The notes under the pieces: model-generated
The model's input: the letters and a program-made list of their open reading frames with translations, nothing else
Databases searched by the model: none
What the model was told of the DNA's origin: nothing
From: CAVZBW01 sp963778465
Lineage (GTDB): Bacteria > Actinomycetota > Acidimicrobiia > Acidimicrobiales > RAAP-2
Assembly (NCBI GenBank): GCA_963778465.1
Contig: CAVZUK010000003.1
Location: 1,240,001-1,304,000 of the forward strand
DNA length: 64,000 nucleotides
Direction of reading: 5' to 3'
Shown: positions 53,113-62,011 of the stretch, in pieces
Position numbering within the stretch: position 1 is the first letter of the stretch
Layout of the letters: every line of letters begins with the position of its first letter
Program-made: the position numbers and the translations under genes

Positions 53113-53777
53113 CGCTGCGCGAGGTCAATCTGGCCTTGCGCTCGCTCGAAGTCGGCTCGTCGGTCCGTCTGCGCAACCCCGGAGGTCGCCACAACCTGGC
53201 CGTCGGGCTCGAGAGGGCCCTCTCGGTCACCGTGGAGGGCAACGCCGGGTACTTCGTCGGTGGCCTGTGCGGATCCCGCGCGGACATCGGTCCCGACATC
53301 ACGGTCATGGGCTTCGTCGGTTGGTCCGTCGGCGAGAACCTCATGAGCGGAACCGTGCGTGTCCGCGGCAGCGCGTCGCAGAGCGCCGGCTCGAGCGCTC
53401 ACGGCGGGCTCATCGCCATCGACGGCGACGCCTCGCTGCGCGCCGGCATCTCGCTCAAGGGCGGGACGGTCGCCATCGCCGGCGACGCCGGGGCCATGAC
53501 CGGGTTCATGGCCCAGGCCGGGACGATCCTCGTCGGCGGGGACGCGGGACACGGTCTCGGCGACTCGCTGTACGAAGCGGTCATCTATGTCGGCGGATCG
53601 ATCGCCTCGCTCGGAGCCGACGCCCGCGAGGAGGAGCTCACCGACGAAGACGTGCTCGAGGTCAAACGCCTGGTGGCGTGCACGGGCTTCGACCACATCG
53701 ATCCGACGGCCGTCCGGCGCGTGGCCTCGGCCCGATCGTTGTACCACTTCTCGACGCACCACCACGGTGCCTACTGA
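53085..53777 (+). CDS. mgsB: GXGXG-domain subunit, MgsB/GlxC-like
   Basis: 230 residues from GTG 53085, with GAGGAGGT 7 bases upstream. The right-handed beta-helix of the GltB C-terminal domain is evident from repeated G-x-G turns: VEGNAGYFVGG, GTVRVRGSASQSAG, GGLIAIDGDA, GGTVAIAGDAG and GTILVGGDAG. In GltB this domain channels ammonia structure between amidotransferase and FMN domains. Short form matching MgsB/GlxC. Stop and next ATG overlap by 1 bp. Confidence 0.87.
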   Translation: MDTLDCDALTLREVNLALRSLEVGSSVRLRNPGGRHNLAVGLERALSVTVEGNAGYFVGGLCGSRADIGPDITVMGFVGWSVGENLMSGTVRVRGSASQSAGSSAHGGLIAIDGDASLRAGISLKGGTVAIAGDAGAMTGFMAQAGTILVGGDAGHGLGDSLYEAVIYVGGSIASLGADAREEELTDEDVLEVKRLVACTGFDHIDPTAVRRVASARSLYHFSTHHHGAY

Positions 53778-55120
53778 TGCCCGGTCCCGTGGAGCCCGCG
53801 GCACCGAGTGCCACCTTCCCGCCCGAGGTGATCGAGCGCGTCCACCAGATGGCGGACACCGGCCAGTACCCGATCCGGGGGCTCGGGGCCCGGAGGGCAT
53901 TGCCCTCCTTTGACGACCTCGTGTTCCTCACCGCCTCGGTGTCCCGCTACCCCCTGGAGGGCTACCGGGAGCGCTGCGAGACACGGACCGTCCTCGGTGG
54001 TCGCCATGGTGCCCACCCGATCGAGCTGGACATCCCGATCACGATCGCGGGCATGAGCTTCGGCGCCCTGTCCGCGGGAGCCAAGGAGGCACTCGGTCGT
54101 GCCGCCACCGCAGTCGGGACCTCGACGACCACCGGCGACGGTGGCATGACCCCCGAAGAGCGTAAGGCCTCCGACAAGCTCGTGTACCAGGTGCTCCCGT
54201 CGCGCTACGGCTTCGACCCCGGCGACTTGCGGAGCGCGGACGCCGTCGAGGTCGTCATCGGGCAGGGGGCGAAGCCCGGGGGCGGTGGCCTACTCCTGGG
54301 TCAGAAGGTCGGCGACCGGGTGGCCGAGATGCGGACCCTGCCGGCGGGGATCGACCAGCGATCGGCCAGCCGCCATCCCGACTGGGTGGGCCCCGACGAC
54401 CTGCGGATCAAGATCGAGGAGCTGCGCGAGGCCACGGAGTGGCGGATCCCCGTCTACGTCAAGGTCGGCGCCACCCGGGTCGACCACGACGTCAAGCTGG
54501 CCGTGGCGGCCGGTGCCGACGTCGTCGTGGTGGACGGGATGCAAGGAGGGACCGCCGCCACCCAGGACGTGTTCATCGAGCATGCAGGAATTCCGACGCT
54601 GCCGGCGGTGCGCCAGGCGGCCGAGGCCCTGGCGGAGATCGGGATGGAGCGCGAGGTCCAGTTGATCGTCTCGGGCGGGATCCGCTCCGGGGCGGACGTG
54701 GCCAAGGCGCTGGCGCTGGGCGCCGATGCCGTCTCGATCGGCGTGGCCGCCCTGGTGGCCCTCGGCTGCAACCGTGCTCATGCACACGGTCCCGACGGCG
54801 GGGCGCTCGACGTCACCGATGGCTACCGGGCGCTCGGCACGGTGCCCGGCCGGTGCGCGCACTGCCACACGGGCCGCTGCCCGGTGGGCATCGCCACCCA
54901 GGACGTCGAGCTCGAACGCCGCCTCGAGGCGCAGCGGGGCGCCGAGGCCGTCGCCAATTTTCTCCGGGCCACCACGATGGAGTTGACGGCTCTGGCCCGG
55001 GCCTGCGGCAAGTCCGACGTCCACCACCTCGAGCCGGAGGACCTGGTCGCCCTCACGGTCGAAGCGGCCGCCATGGCCAAGGTCCCTCTCGCCGGAACCC
55101 AGTGGATACCCGGATGGTGA
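53777..55120 (+). CDS. mgsC: FMN glutamate-synthase-like subunit, MgsC/GlxD-like
   Basis: 447 residues. TIM-barrel FMN domain of GltS: MSFGALSAGAKEALG, GQGAKPGGGGLL (the GltS FMN signature), VDGMQGGTAATQ, SGGIRSGADVAKALALGAD. A Cys-rich motif CAHCHTGRCPVGIATQ near residues 358-373 corresponds to the [3Fe-4S] region. Together the three subunits equal a split glutamate synthase that in Mgs uses methylamine donors to form N-methylglutamate. Directly upstream of the XRE-cupin regulator. Confidence 0.87.
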   Translation: MPGPVEPAAPSATFPPEVIERVHQMADTGQYPIRGLGARRALPSFDDLVFLTASVSRYPLEGYRERCETRTVLGGRHGAHPIELDIPITIAGMSFGALSAGAKEALGRAATAVGTSTTTGDGGMTPEERKASDKLVYQVLPSRYGFDPGDLRSADAVEVVIGQGAKPGGGGLLLGQKVGDRVAEMRTLPAGIDQRSASRHPDWVGPDDLRIKIEELREATEWRIPVYVKVGATRVDHDVKLAVAAGADVVVVDGMQGGTAATQDVFIEHAGIPTLPAVRQAAEALAEIGMEREVQLIVSGGIRSGADVAKALALGADAVSIGVAALVALGCNRAHAHGPDGGALDVTDGYRALGTVPGRCAHCHTGRCPVGIATQDVELERRLEAQRGAEAVANFLRATTMELTALARACGKSDVHHLEPEDLVALTVEAAAMAKVPLAGTQWIPGW

Positions 55121-55207
55121 GGGGAACCCGCCCCAAACGTCCCGAGGGGCGCCGGGTGGAGACGGTCAAGCCACGGCGGAGGCCGGGCGCTGGCCTATAT
55201 TGCGCCC

Positions 55208-56038
55208 GTGGTAGCCGCGCGATCGGGAGACGGTGGGCGATCCCACCGCCCACCCGCCAAGCGCACCGGGGCCTCGGCCACCCCGCCGGTAGGGGGGAAG
55301 CCCAAGCCGGCACGGGCGGAGAAGAAGCCCGGCGGTGCTCGACTGCCCGCCGGGCGGGGGCGGGGGACCAGGGTGCTCGAGACTGAGCGCACCAACGGGT
55401 CGTCACGCGTCGAGGGCTCGCGGGTCGCGGCGTTCCCGGAGGTCACCGAGATCGAGGAGCCGGCTCCGGGGCGCGTGGGATGGGTGATCGCCAACCACGT
55501 CCGGCAGCGCCGCCAGGAGCTCGGGCTGAACGTCGGGCAGCTGGCCGAGCGCTGCGGCATCTCCAAGGGAATGCTGTCCAAGATCGAAAATGCGCAGACA
55601 TCCCCCAGCCTGGCGACGCTCGAGCGCCTTTCCGCGGCGCTCGACATGCCGTTGACCGCGCTCTTCCGCGGGCTCGAGGAGGAGCAGGACGCCATCTTCG
55701 TGAAGGCCGGGAGCGGGCCGGAGATCGTCCGCCAGGGGACGCGGGCCGGCCACATCTACCAACTGCTCGGGAGCCTTCGTGGGCCCCGCAAACGGGTCGA
55801 GCCGCTTCTCGTCTCGCTCACCGAGAGCAGCGAGGTGTTCCCCATCTTTCAGCATTCGGGTACCGAGCTGCTCTACATGCTGCAGGGCGTCATGGACTAC
55901 GGCTACGGCAAGCAGCAGTACCGGATGGAGCTGGGAGACACCCTGCAGTTCACCGGAGACATCCCCCACGGCCCGACCATGCTTGTCAAGCTGCCGATCC
56001 GCTTCCTCTCCATCACCTTCTACGGCGACCAGGGCTGA
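55208..56038 (+). CDS. XRE-cupin transcriptional regulator (PuuR-like)
   Basis: 276 residues from GTG 55208. A long disordered Gly/Arg/Pro tail (about 75 residues) precedes an XRE helix-turn-helix (NVGQLAERCGISKGMLSKIE, about 110-129) and a C-terminal cupin barrel (GTELLYMLQGVMDYGYG, then GDTLQFTGDIPHGP). PuuR, the repressor of putrescine utilisation, has the same layout, and the cupin probably senses an amine or gamma-glutamyl product. It sits between the mgs genes and the second glutamine synthetase and is the only regulator in the cluster. Confidence 0.87.
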   Translation: MVAARSGDGGRSHRPPAKRTGASATPPVGGKPKPARAEKKPGGARLPAGRGRGTRVLETERTNGSSRVEGSRVAAFPEVTEIEEPAPGRVGWVIANHVRQRRQELGLNVGQLAERCGISKGMLSKIENAQTSPSLATLERLSAALDMPLTALFRGLEEEQDAIFVKAGSGPEIVRQGTRAGHIYQLLGSLRGPRKRVEPLLVSLTESSEVFPIFQHSGTELLYMLQGVMDYGYGKQQYRMELGDTLQFTGDIPHGPTMLVKLPIRFLSITFYGDQG

Positions 56039-56225
56039 GCGCCGGTCTCCCGGGATCCCCCGCCGGACCGATGCGGCGGGATCGTGGCGGGCCGACGCAA
56101 GGCTGATTAACACGATGGTCACGCATGCGATACGGCGAGGAAACCTCCTGGCGGTTTACTAACAGGCAACGAAGTTTCCAAGCTTTGTTCACCCGATCCG
56201 CCGCTACCGGTACGACAGGAGGCCC

Positions 56226-57623
56226 ATGCCCACCGCACTCGAGCAATTCCTCGAACGAGACGGCCGGCGTGAGCAGGTGGACGAAGTGGCCCGGAGGATC
56301 GAAGCCGACGGCATCACCTACCTCTACTTCCAGTTCGTCTCGGTGACCGGGCGGGTGATGGGCAAGGGCATCCCCGCCGCGCACTGGTCGTCGGTCGCGG
56401 AGAAGGGCTTCCAGCTCGTGTACGGGGCGACGGCCAACCTCTTCGTCGATCGCCACGGCGACTACATCGGCTACGGGCCCGAGGCGGCGGAGCTGGTCGG
56501 CCTGCCCGACGTCGAGACCTTCCAGCCGCTGCCCTGGGACCCCAAGGTGGCGCGGGTGTTCTGCACCCTGTTTCGGGGCCGGGAGGAGGTCGAGGACCCC
56601 GGCGGCTACCTGACCTCCGACTGCCGGGGCAACCTGCGCCGGCTGCACGAGCAGTTCACCGCCGAGACGGGGCTCACCCTGCGCGCCGGCTGCGAGCCCG
56701 AGATGATGTGGCTGAAGACCAACCCCGACGGGACGCCGTCCGTCGAGGGGATGACGAAGCCCTACTGCTACCACATCGACCAATTCTCCGAGCTGCAGCC
56801 GATCATCCACCGGGTCATCGAGTACTCCGGCGCCATGGGGTTGGACATGATCCAGGGCGACCACGAGGACGCGCCCGGACAGCTCGAGCTCAACTTCGGC
56901 TTCGACCGGGCGGAGCTGACCGCCGATCGCCTGACCACCTACCGCCAGATCTGCCGTCAGGTGGGGCGGGAGCTCGACGCCTTCCCGTGCTTCATGCCCA
57001 AGCCGTTCATGGGCGTGTCGGCCAACGGCTGCCATCACAACATCTCCCTGTGGGATGGCGACGTCAACACGTTCCTGCCGGATGGTCCGGACCTCCGGAT
57101 GCCGAGCAAGACGGGCCTCTATGCGATCGGCGGGGTGCTCGGGCACCTGCGGGCGCTGACCGCGCTCACCGCCCCGACCGTGAACTCCTATCGACGCTTC
57201 GCCGACACGGGGTTTTGGGCTCCGATCTTCGCGGACTGGGGCTTTCAGAACCGGACCACGGCGCTCCGGGTGAGTGCGCCGGGGCGCTTCGAGTACCGCT
57301 CCGTCGACTCGTCGGTCAACCCCTACCTGTCGATGGCCGGGCTGCTCGTCACGATGGGCGAGGGGCTCGAGCGACGCGTGGACCCGGGGCCTCCCGAGGA
57401 GCGAAACATCTACGACGCCATCGCGGCGGGCAAGCCCGTCGAGCGCATCCCGCGTACCCTGGGCGAGGCCTTGGAGGCCCTCGAAGACGATCCGGTCGTC
57501 CGCCGGGCCCTGCCCGGCGAGATGTACCAGGTCTTCACCCATTACAAGAGGGACGAGTGGGAGCGGTTCATGGGCACCGTGAGCGACTGGGACGTGCGCG
57601 AGTACCTCGACATCCTGCCTTGA
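56226..57623 (+). CDS. Glutamine synthetase family ligase 2
   Basis: 465 residues from ATG 56226 with AGGAGG 3-4 bases upstream. The catalytic set is intact: FVSVTGRVMGKG (substrate loop), GCEPEMMW (metal Glu pair), GDHEDAPGQLELNF, ANGCHHNISLW, NSYRRF and VSAPGRFEYR. Clearly different from the glnT product in the same cluster (about 30-35 % similar by eye). Likely a gamma-glutamyl-amine ligase of PuuA/GmaS kind with a different amine preference. First of four translationally coupled genes. Confidence 0.87.
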   Translation: MPTALEQFLERDGRREQVDEVARRIEADGITYLYFQFVSVTGRVMGKGIPAAHWSSVAEKGFQLVYGATANLFVDRHGDYIGYGPEAAELVGLPDVETFQPLPWDPKVARVFCTLFRGREEVEDPGGYLTSDCRGNLRRLHEQFTAETGLTLRAGCEPEMMWLKTNPDGTPSVEGMTKPYCYHIDQFSELQPIIHRVIEYSGAMGLDMIQGDHEDAPGQLELNFGFDRAELTADRLTTYRQICRQVGRELDAFPCFMPKPFMGVSANGCHHNISLWDGDVNTFLPDGPDLRMPSKTGLYAIGGVLGHLRALTALTAPTVNSYRRFADTGFWAPIFADWGFQNRTTALRVSAPGRFEYRSVDSSVNPYLSMAGLLVTMGEGLERRVDPGPPEERNIYDAIAAGKPVERIPRTLGEALEALEDDPVVRRALPGEMYQVFTHYKRDEWERFMGTVSDWDVREYLDILP

Positions 57624-58384
57624 GCACCCCTGCGCCCCGTCGGGCCTCCGCTGCAGGAGGCCGGGGGAAGGTCCTCGTCCTGCAGCATCACCCCCTCGAG
57701 CACCTGGGTGCGATCGGGCCGCAGGTTGCCGATGCCGGCTTCGACGTCGTGACGGCGGAGCTCGACCAGGGGGAGGAGATCCCCGACCTCGAGCCCTTCG
57801 ACCTCGTGGTTGCCATGGGAGGGCCCATGGACGTGTGGGAAGAGGGCGAGCACGGCTGGCTCAAGGGGGAGAAGGCCGCCATCGCGCGATGGGTGGCCGA
57901 GCTGGGTCGGCCGTTCCTCGGGATCTGCCTCGGGCACCAGCTCCTCGCGGACGCCCTCGGCGGCGAGGTCGGGCCGATGCCCGAGCCCGAGATCGGCGTG
58001 GTGTCCCTCGTGGAGATCGCCGCCCCACCGGACGACCCGCTCCTGGGCGAGCTGTCGCCCCCCTACCGCGGGTTGCAGTGGCACGGCGCCGAGGTCCGGC
58101 GCGTCCCGCAGGGCGCCCGGGTGCTGGCGTCGAACCCGGCCTGCGCCGTCCAGGCGATGCACGTCCCGCCCCGCGCCTGGGGCCTCCAGTTCCACGCCGA
58201 GGTCGATTCGTCCACCGTGGCGGAGTGGGCGACGGTGCCCGAGTACCGTGCGGCGCTCGCCCGGGTCCATCCCGACGGCGTCGCCTGGCTGAGCCGGTCG
58301 ATCGACCAGCACCTCGACGAGCTCCGGGACGTCTGCACCACGCTCACTCGTGGACTGCTCGGGGTCGTCCGGGACATGCCGTGA
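57620..58384 (+). CDS. Class I glutamine amidotransferase-like protein
   Basis: 254 residues from a TTG overlapping the ligase stop (TTGA). Nucleophile elbow GICLGHQLLAD holds the Cys; LQFHAEVD the catalytic His and Glu. Stand-alone GATase_1 proteins of this type hydrolyse gamma-glutamyl bonds. PuuD, from another fold variant, hydrolyses gamma-glutamyl-GABA in the putrescine pathway, so an equivalent release step is proposed. Tightly coupled on both sides. Confidence 0.85.
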   Translation: MSTPAPRRASAAGGRGKVLVLQHHPLEHLGAIGPQVADAGFDVVTAELDQGEEIPDLEPFDLVVAMGGPMDVWEEGEHGWLKGEKAAIARWVAELGRPFLGICLGHQLLADALGGEVGPMPEPEIGVVSLVEIAAPPDDPLLGELSPPYRGLQWHGAEVRRVPQGARVLASNPACAVQAMHVPPRAWGLQFHAEVDSSTVAEWATVPEYRAALARVHPDGVAWLSRSIDQHLDELRDVCTTLTRGLLGVVRDMP

Positions 58385-59769
58385 CCGCAGCCCGCAATGC
58401 GGGAACCGAGGTCCCCGCGGGAACCGTCGGACCCGCCGTCCTGCGGGACGCGGCGCGGGACCGTCGCGTGCAAGCCTGCCTGGCCGAGTCGGGGATCGAG
58501 AGCGTCCATCTCGGCTTGTTCGACTCCTCGGGGACCCTCCGCGAGAAGCGCCTGTCGCCGGCCGCCGCCGGCCGGGCCCTCGAGGAGGGATGGAGCTTCA
58601 TCGACGCCGTCGACTGGTGGGATCCCGCCGACGGGGTGCGCCGCGGCGGGGGGTCCTCGCACCAGCCGGCCGAGGTCGACACGGAGAGCGCCCGTCCGTA
58701 TCCGTTCGAGCCGGCGTCGGTACTCTGGCTGGCCGACTTCGTCGGAGACCTCGAGGCGGTCTCCCCGAGGCGCCTGCTCGAGCGGATGGTCGAGCGGGCC
58801 GCGTCGATGGGGTTGGTCGCCCAGGTGGGGTGGGAGACCGAATGCATCGTGCTCGAGACGCCGCGCTCTCCGGACACGTTGATCGCCGCGCCGACGCCGT
58901 GGCTCGCGGCCAATCGCTGTTGGTCCGCCCGGACCCCCGCCGCCGAGGCCGAGACGTTGCGGGAGCTGACCTCGCTGCTCGAGGAAGCCGCGGTGCCCGT
59001 CGACCACACGTGCTCCGAGCTCGGACCAGGCTGCCTCGAGCTTGCCGTGGCACCCCGAGGCGCGGTCCGCTCGGCCGACGACGCGGCGCTGCTCAAGGTG
59101 TTCGCCAAGGCCTTCTTCGACCGCCGGGGGCAGGTGGCGACGTTCATGGCACAGCTGGGCGACGACTTTCCGGGCCTCGGCTGTCATCCCAGCCTCTCCC
59201 TGCACCTGGAGGACGGGACCTCCGCGCTCGTGCACCCCGACGGAGCTCTCAGCGCGACCGGTGGGGCGGCCATCGCCGGCGTCGTCCGCCTCCTCCCCGA
59301 GCTCTTCGCCCTGATCGCTCCCTACCCCAACTCCTACCGGCGCTTCGCCCCGGGAAACTGGGCGCCGTCCGCGGCGACCTGGGGGCCGGGCAACTACAGC
59401 TGCGCGGTGCGCGCCGTGTTCCAACCGGTCGAGCGGGCCCGCCTGGAGCTGCGGGCCCCGGGGGCGGACGTGAGCCCCCACCTCTGCCTCGCGATGTTCC
59501 TCGGTGCCGCGACGTGGGGCATCGAGCGAGGGCTCGAGGCCCCGCCGGCAATCGCTCCTCCCCTCGACGGGCGGTTGGCGGAGGGCGTCGAGCGGTTCCC
59601 CCGCACCCTGGCCGAGGCGGCCGACCGTCTCGGGGCCAGCTCGGCGGCGGCGGAGCTGTTCGGCCCCGCCTTCGTCGCCCACCACGTGGGCGCGTGCGTC
59701 GCGGAGGACGCCGCCTGCCGGCGGATGGTGCCGGCCGGTGAGCGGGAGCGCTACCTGTGGGAGGCCTGA
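58381..59769 (+). CDS. Divergent glutamine synthetase family protein 3
   Basis: 462 residues from GTG 58381, overlapping the upstream stop (GTGA). GS folds are visible: HLGLFDSSGTLREKRL (D..G..R.K loop), GWETECIV (Glu pair), LGPGCLELAV and NSYRRFAP. The nucleotide-binding loop departs from its homologs: NRTxxLR is replaced by NYSCAVRAV and NPYLA by SPHLCLA. The changes may mean a different acceptor or reduced activity. Third ligase of the cluster, directly followed by the PhyH dioxygenase. Confidence 0.78.
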   Translation: MTAARNAGTEVPAGTVGPAVLRDAARDRRVQACLAESGIESVHLGLFDSSGTLREKRLSPAAAGRALEEGWSFIDAVDWWDPADGVRRGGGSSHQPAEVDTESARPYPFEPASVLWLADFVGDLEAVSPRRLLERMVERAASMGLVAQVGWETECIVLETPRSPDTLIAAPTPWLAANRCWSARTPAAEAETLRELTSLLEEAAVPVDHTCSELGPGCLELAVAPRGAVRSADDAALLKVFAKAFFDRRGQVATFMAQLGDDFPGLGCHPSLSLHLEDGTSALVHPDGALSATGGAAIAGVVRLLPELFALIAPYPNSYRRFAPGNWAPSAATWGPGNYSCAVRAVFQPVERARLELRAPGADVSPHLCLAMFLGAATWGIERGLEAPPAIAPPLDGRLAEGVERFPRTLAEAADRLGASSAAAELFGPAFVAHHVGACVAEDAACRRMVPAGERERYLWEA

Positions 59770-59771
59770 GC

Positions 59772-60680
59772 ATGGAGCTGGAGCTCTCCGAGCAAGACGT
59801 GCGACGCTTCGCCGACGACGGCTTCGTCGTCTGCGAGCGCATCGTCGACCCGTGCACCGTCGCGGCCCTGGTCGAGCGTTACGAGGAACTGTTCGCCGGC
59901 CGCTTCGAGACGGGCCTGCAGCCCGACGAGTGGAACTGGCGGCCCGGGCGCGACGCCGAGGACCTGACCCGTCAGATCTGCAACGCCTGGAAGTCGGACC
60001 GCACCGTCGCCGCCACCGTGCTGCGCGCCGACATCGGCCGCGCCTGCGCCCGCCTGGGTGGATGGCCCGGGGCCCGGTTGAGCCAGGACAACGTCTTGTG
60101 GAAGCCCCCGGGCGGGCGGCCCCTCGGGTTTCACCAGGACTCGAGCTACGAGCTGTGGGCCGACCCGCCCGAATGGGTCAGCTGCTGGATCGCCCTCGAC
60201 GACACCACCGCTGCCGGCGGGACGGTCGAGTACGTGCGGGGCTCGCACCGGTGGGGTCGCTCGGGGATGATCGAGCAATTCCACGGGCCCACCGACCACT
60301 CCAGGGAGCTGAGGGTGGCGGCCGCCGAGGCGGGTGTCGATCCCGAGTGCGTGCCGGTGGAGGTCCCCGCCGGAGGCGGCGCCTTCCACGCCGGGTGGAC
60401 GTGGCACGGTTCCGGGGCCAACCGCGCCTCCGTCCCGCGCCGGGCCCTCGTCGCCCATTGCATGTCGTCGGAGACCCGCTTCAGCGCGAGCGTGACGGGC
60501 TACATCTACAGCCGGTACAAGCGGTTCGGCGACAACGAGATGGACGAGTCGCAGTTCCCCGTCATCTGGAGCGAGGCGGGCTACCGCTCGCCCTTCGTGG
60601 AGCCCTACGTCAACCGGGAGATCGGGTGGGCGGGGGCGACGAGCCCCGGCGCCCGGCCGGGTGGGCCTCCCGCGAACTGA
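59772..60680 (+). CDS. Phytanoyl-CoA-dioxygenase (PhyH) family protein
   Basis: 302 residues from ATG 59772, GGAGG 7 bases upstream. The 2OG/Fe(II) facial triad is visible: FHQDSSYE (HxD at about residues 123-125) and HAGWTWHGSGAN (distal His). WVSCWIALDDTTAAGGTVE is the usual PhyH strand around the iron site. Hydroxylates a small acid, amine or CoA-ester; position as last gene of the GS2-GATase-GS3 set suggests the hydroxylated product or substrate is amine-derived. Convergent overlap of 71 bp with the USP gene. Confidence 0.85.
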   Translation: MELELSEQDVRRFADDGFVVCERIVDPCTVAALVERYEELFAGRFETGLQPDEWNWRPGRDAEDLTRQICNAWKSDRTVAATVLRADIGRACARLGGWPGARLSQDNVLWKPPGGRPLGFHQDSSYELWADPPEWVSCWIALDDTTAAGGTVEYVRGSHRWGRSGMIEQFHGPTDHSRELRVAAAEAGVDPECVPVEVPAGGGAFHAGWTWHGSGANRASVPRRALVAHCMSSETRFSASVTGYIYSRYKRFGDNEMDESQFPVIWSEAGYRSPFVEPYVNREIGWAGATSPGARPGGPPAN

Positions 60681-61176
60681 CCGCAGATCCCGTCGGGCCG
60701 TCGATCGCCGCCGAGTGGTGCCCAAAGCGGTGCCCGCCGGACACCTCGAGCGGTGCGGGCGCCACGAGCACGGGCAGCGGGGAGAGGCCGGTGACTCTCT
60801 CCCGCAACCCGTGGCCGAAGATCCGGCGCACCCCCCGCCGGCGCCGGGATCCCACCACGATGGCGTCGCTGTGACGCGCCTCGGCCGTCTCGGCGATGAC
60901 CTGATGGAGCTGGAAGCAGGTGGCCCGGGCGAGGGAGCCCGTCACCTTGACGTCGCAGTCCCTGAGCTGCTGGCGCAGCTGGCGCACCCCTGCCTCGACG
61001 AGGCGCGCCGCCTCGGTCTCGGTCAGCTCCGCATGACCGCGGCCGCCCACGAGCAGGGGATTGACGTGGAGGACGTGGATCGCGGTGGCGCCGCGTCGGG
61101 CCAGGGCGGTCGCGAAGTCGAGGACCACCTGGGTGGACGGCGACTCGTCGATGGCGACCAACAGTCGTGCGAACAT
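60610..61176 (-). CDS. UspA-type universal stress protein with long C-tail
   Basis: 188 residues, GGAGGACAC before the ATG. Residues 1-141 make a USP fold: LLVAIDESPSTQVVLDFA and VVGSRRRRGVRRIFGHGLRERV, the G-2x-G-9x-G-like ATP loop in Arg-rich form, ending LPVLVAPA. The remaining ~45 residues are a His/Gly/Pro tail read through DNA antisense to the PhyH 3' end, so may be a non-conserved extension. Confidence 0.75.
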   Translation of the reverse strand: MFARLLVAIDESPSTQVVLDFATALARRGATAIHVLHVNPLLVGGRGHAELTETEAARLVEAGVRQLRQQLRDCDVKVTGSLARATCFQLHQVIAETAEARHSDAIVVGSRRRRGVRRIFGHGLRERVTGLSPLPVLVAPAPLEVSGGHRFGHHSAAIDGPTGSAVSSREAHPAGRRGSSPPPTRSPG

Positions 61177-61458
61177 GTGTCCTCCATTGGGGGTTCGCCT
61201 TGCGGGCGAGCCGGCCCGCGCTCCTTTGTTTCGTCCATGTTAACTCCCAGGTGAGCAAAGTGGTACCGCATCGACCGGCGCGGGCCCCTGTGGTCGGGAC
61301 GGGCGACCCGGATCGCTGGTAGACCAGGGGCGGCGCCGGGGGTGGCGAGGGCGGGACGGCAGATCCGCAGTCTGCGGTTCGCCGTCCGTGAGGACGGTTC
61401 GAGGCACGCCTCGGCGGAGGCTGGACGGACCGGGCGGCACGCCCGGAGAGGGGGTCAG

Positions 61459-61935
61459 ATGCAGGAGCATCGGCATGCGGTGGACGTCGACGGGACGCCC
61501 GAAGAGGTCTGGTCGCTCTTCTGGTACCGCGGCCCGCGGGCCCAGCGCGGTCCCGTGACGATCGAGATCCTGCATCCGGGCGACGAGATCGGTGAGGGAC
61601 TGGTCCGCCACTGCACCTTCCGGGTGCCCAAGTACCTGATGTCCGGCGGCATCGGCCACTCGTGGGAGTGGCTGACCCAGGTGCGCCCGCTCGAGTCCTG
61701 GCGCTACGACGCCGTCGGCAAGCCCCTGTGGTCGAAGGCGGAGGGTCACACCCGGCTCGAGGAGCTGCCCGGGGGTCGCACCCGGATCCACTTCACCGAG
61801 CGGTACCACGCCTTCAACCCGGTCCTGCGGGCCCTCCTCGAGCGCCGGGTCCACAAATACATCTCCAAGGACAACGACCGGCTCATCGCCGAGGCCGTCA
61901 ACGGAGGCCTGGCGCGTATGCGGGCCGCCAAATAG
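61459..61935 (+). CDS. SRPBCC-fold (START-like) protein
   Basis: 158 residues from ATG 61459. N-terminal beta strand VDVDGTPEEVWSLFW is the polyketide-cyclase/START opening, and the C-terminal helix (NPVLRALLERRVHKYISKDNDRLI, in parts) is also typical. A hydrophobic cavity for a small lipid or aromatic ligand is expected. No catalytic prediction is possible. Isolated between USP and DUF1684 genes. Confidence 0.78.
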   Translation: MQEHRHAVDVDGTPEEVWSLFWYRGPRAQRGPVTIEILHPGDEIGEGLVRHCTFRVPKYLMSGGIGHSWEWLTQVRPLESWRYDAVGKPLWSKAEGHTRLEELPGGRTRIHFTERYHAFNPVLRALLERRVHKYISKDNDRLIAEAVNGGLARMRAAK

Positions 61936-62011
61936 GCCGCAGGCCCGATCGGGTGGTCGAGTGGCTCACCCAGGACCCCCTCGACGTGCCCGCACCCGAG
62001 GCGGGCCCCTG

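Noticed and set aside
52171..55120. Ordinary glutamate synthase (GltBD)
   Set aside because: Three short separate subunits in amidotransferase, GXGXG, FMN order and no GltD-like flavoprotein; this is the MgsABC/GlxBCD arrangement.
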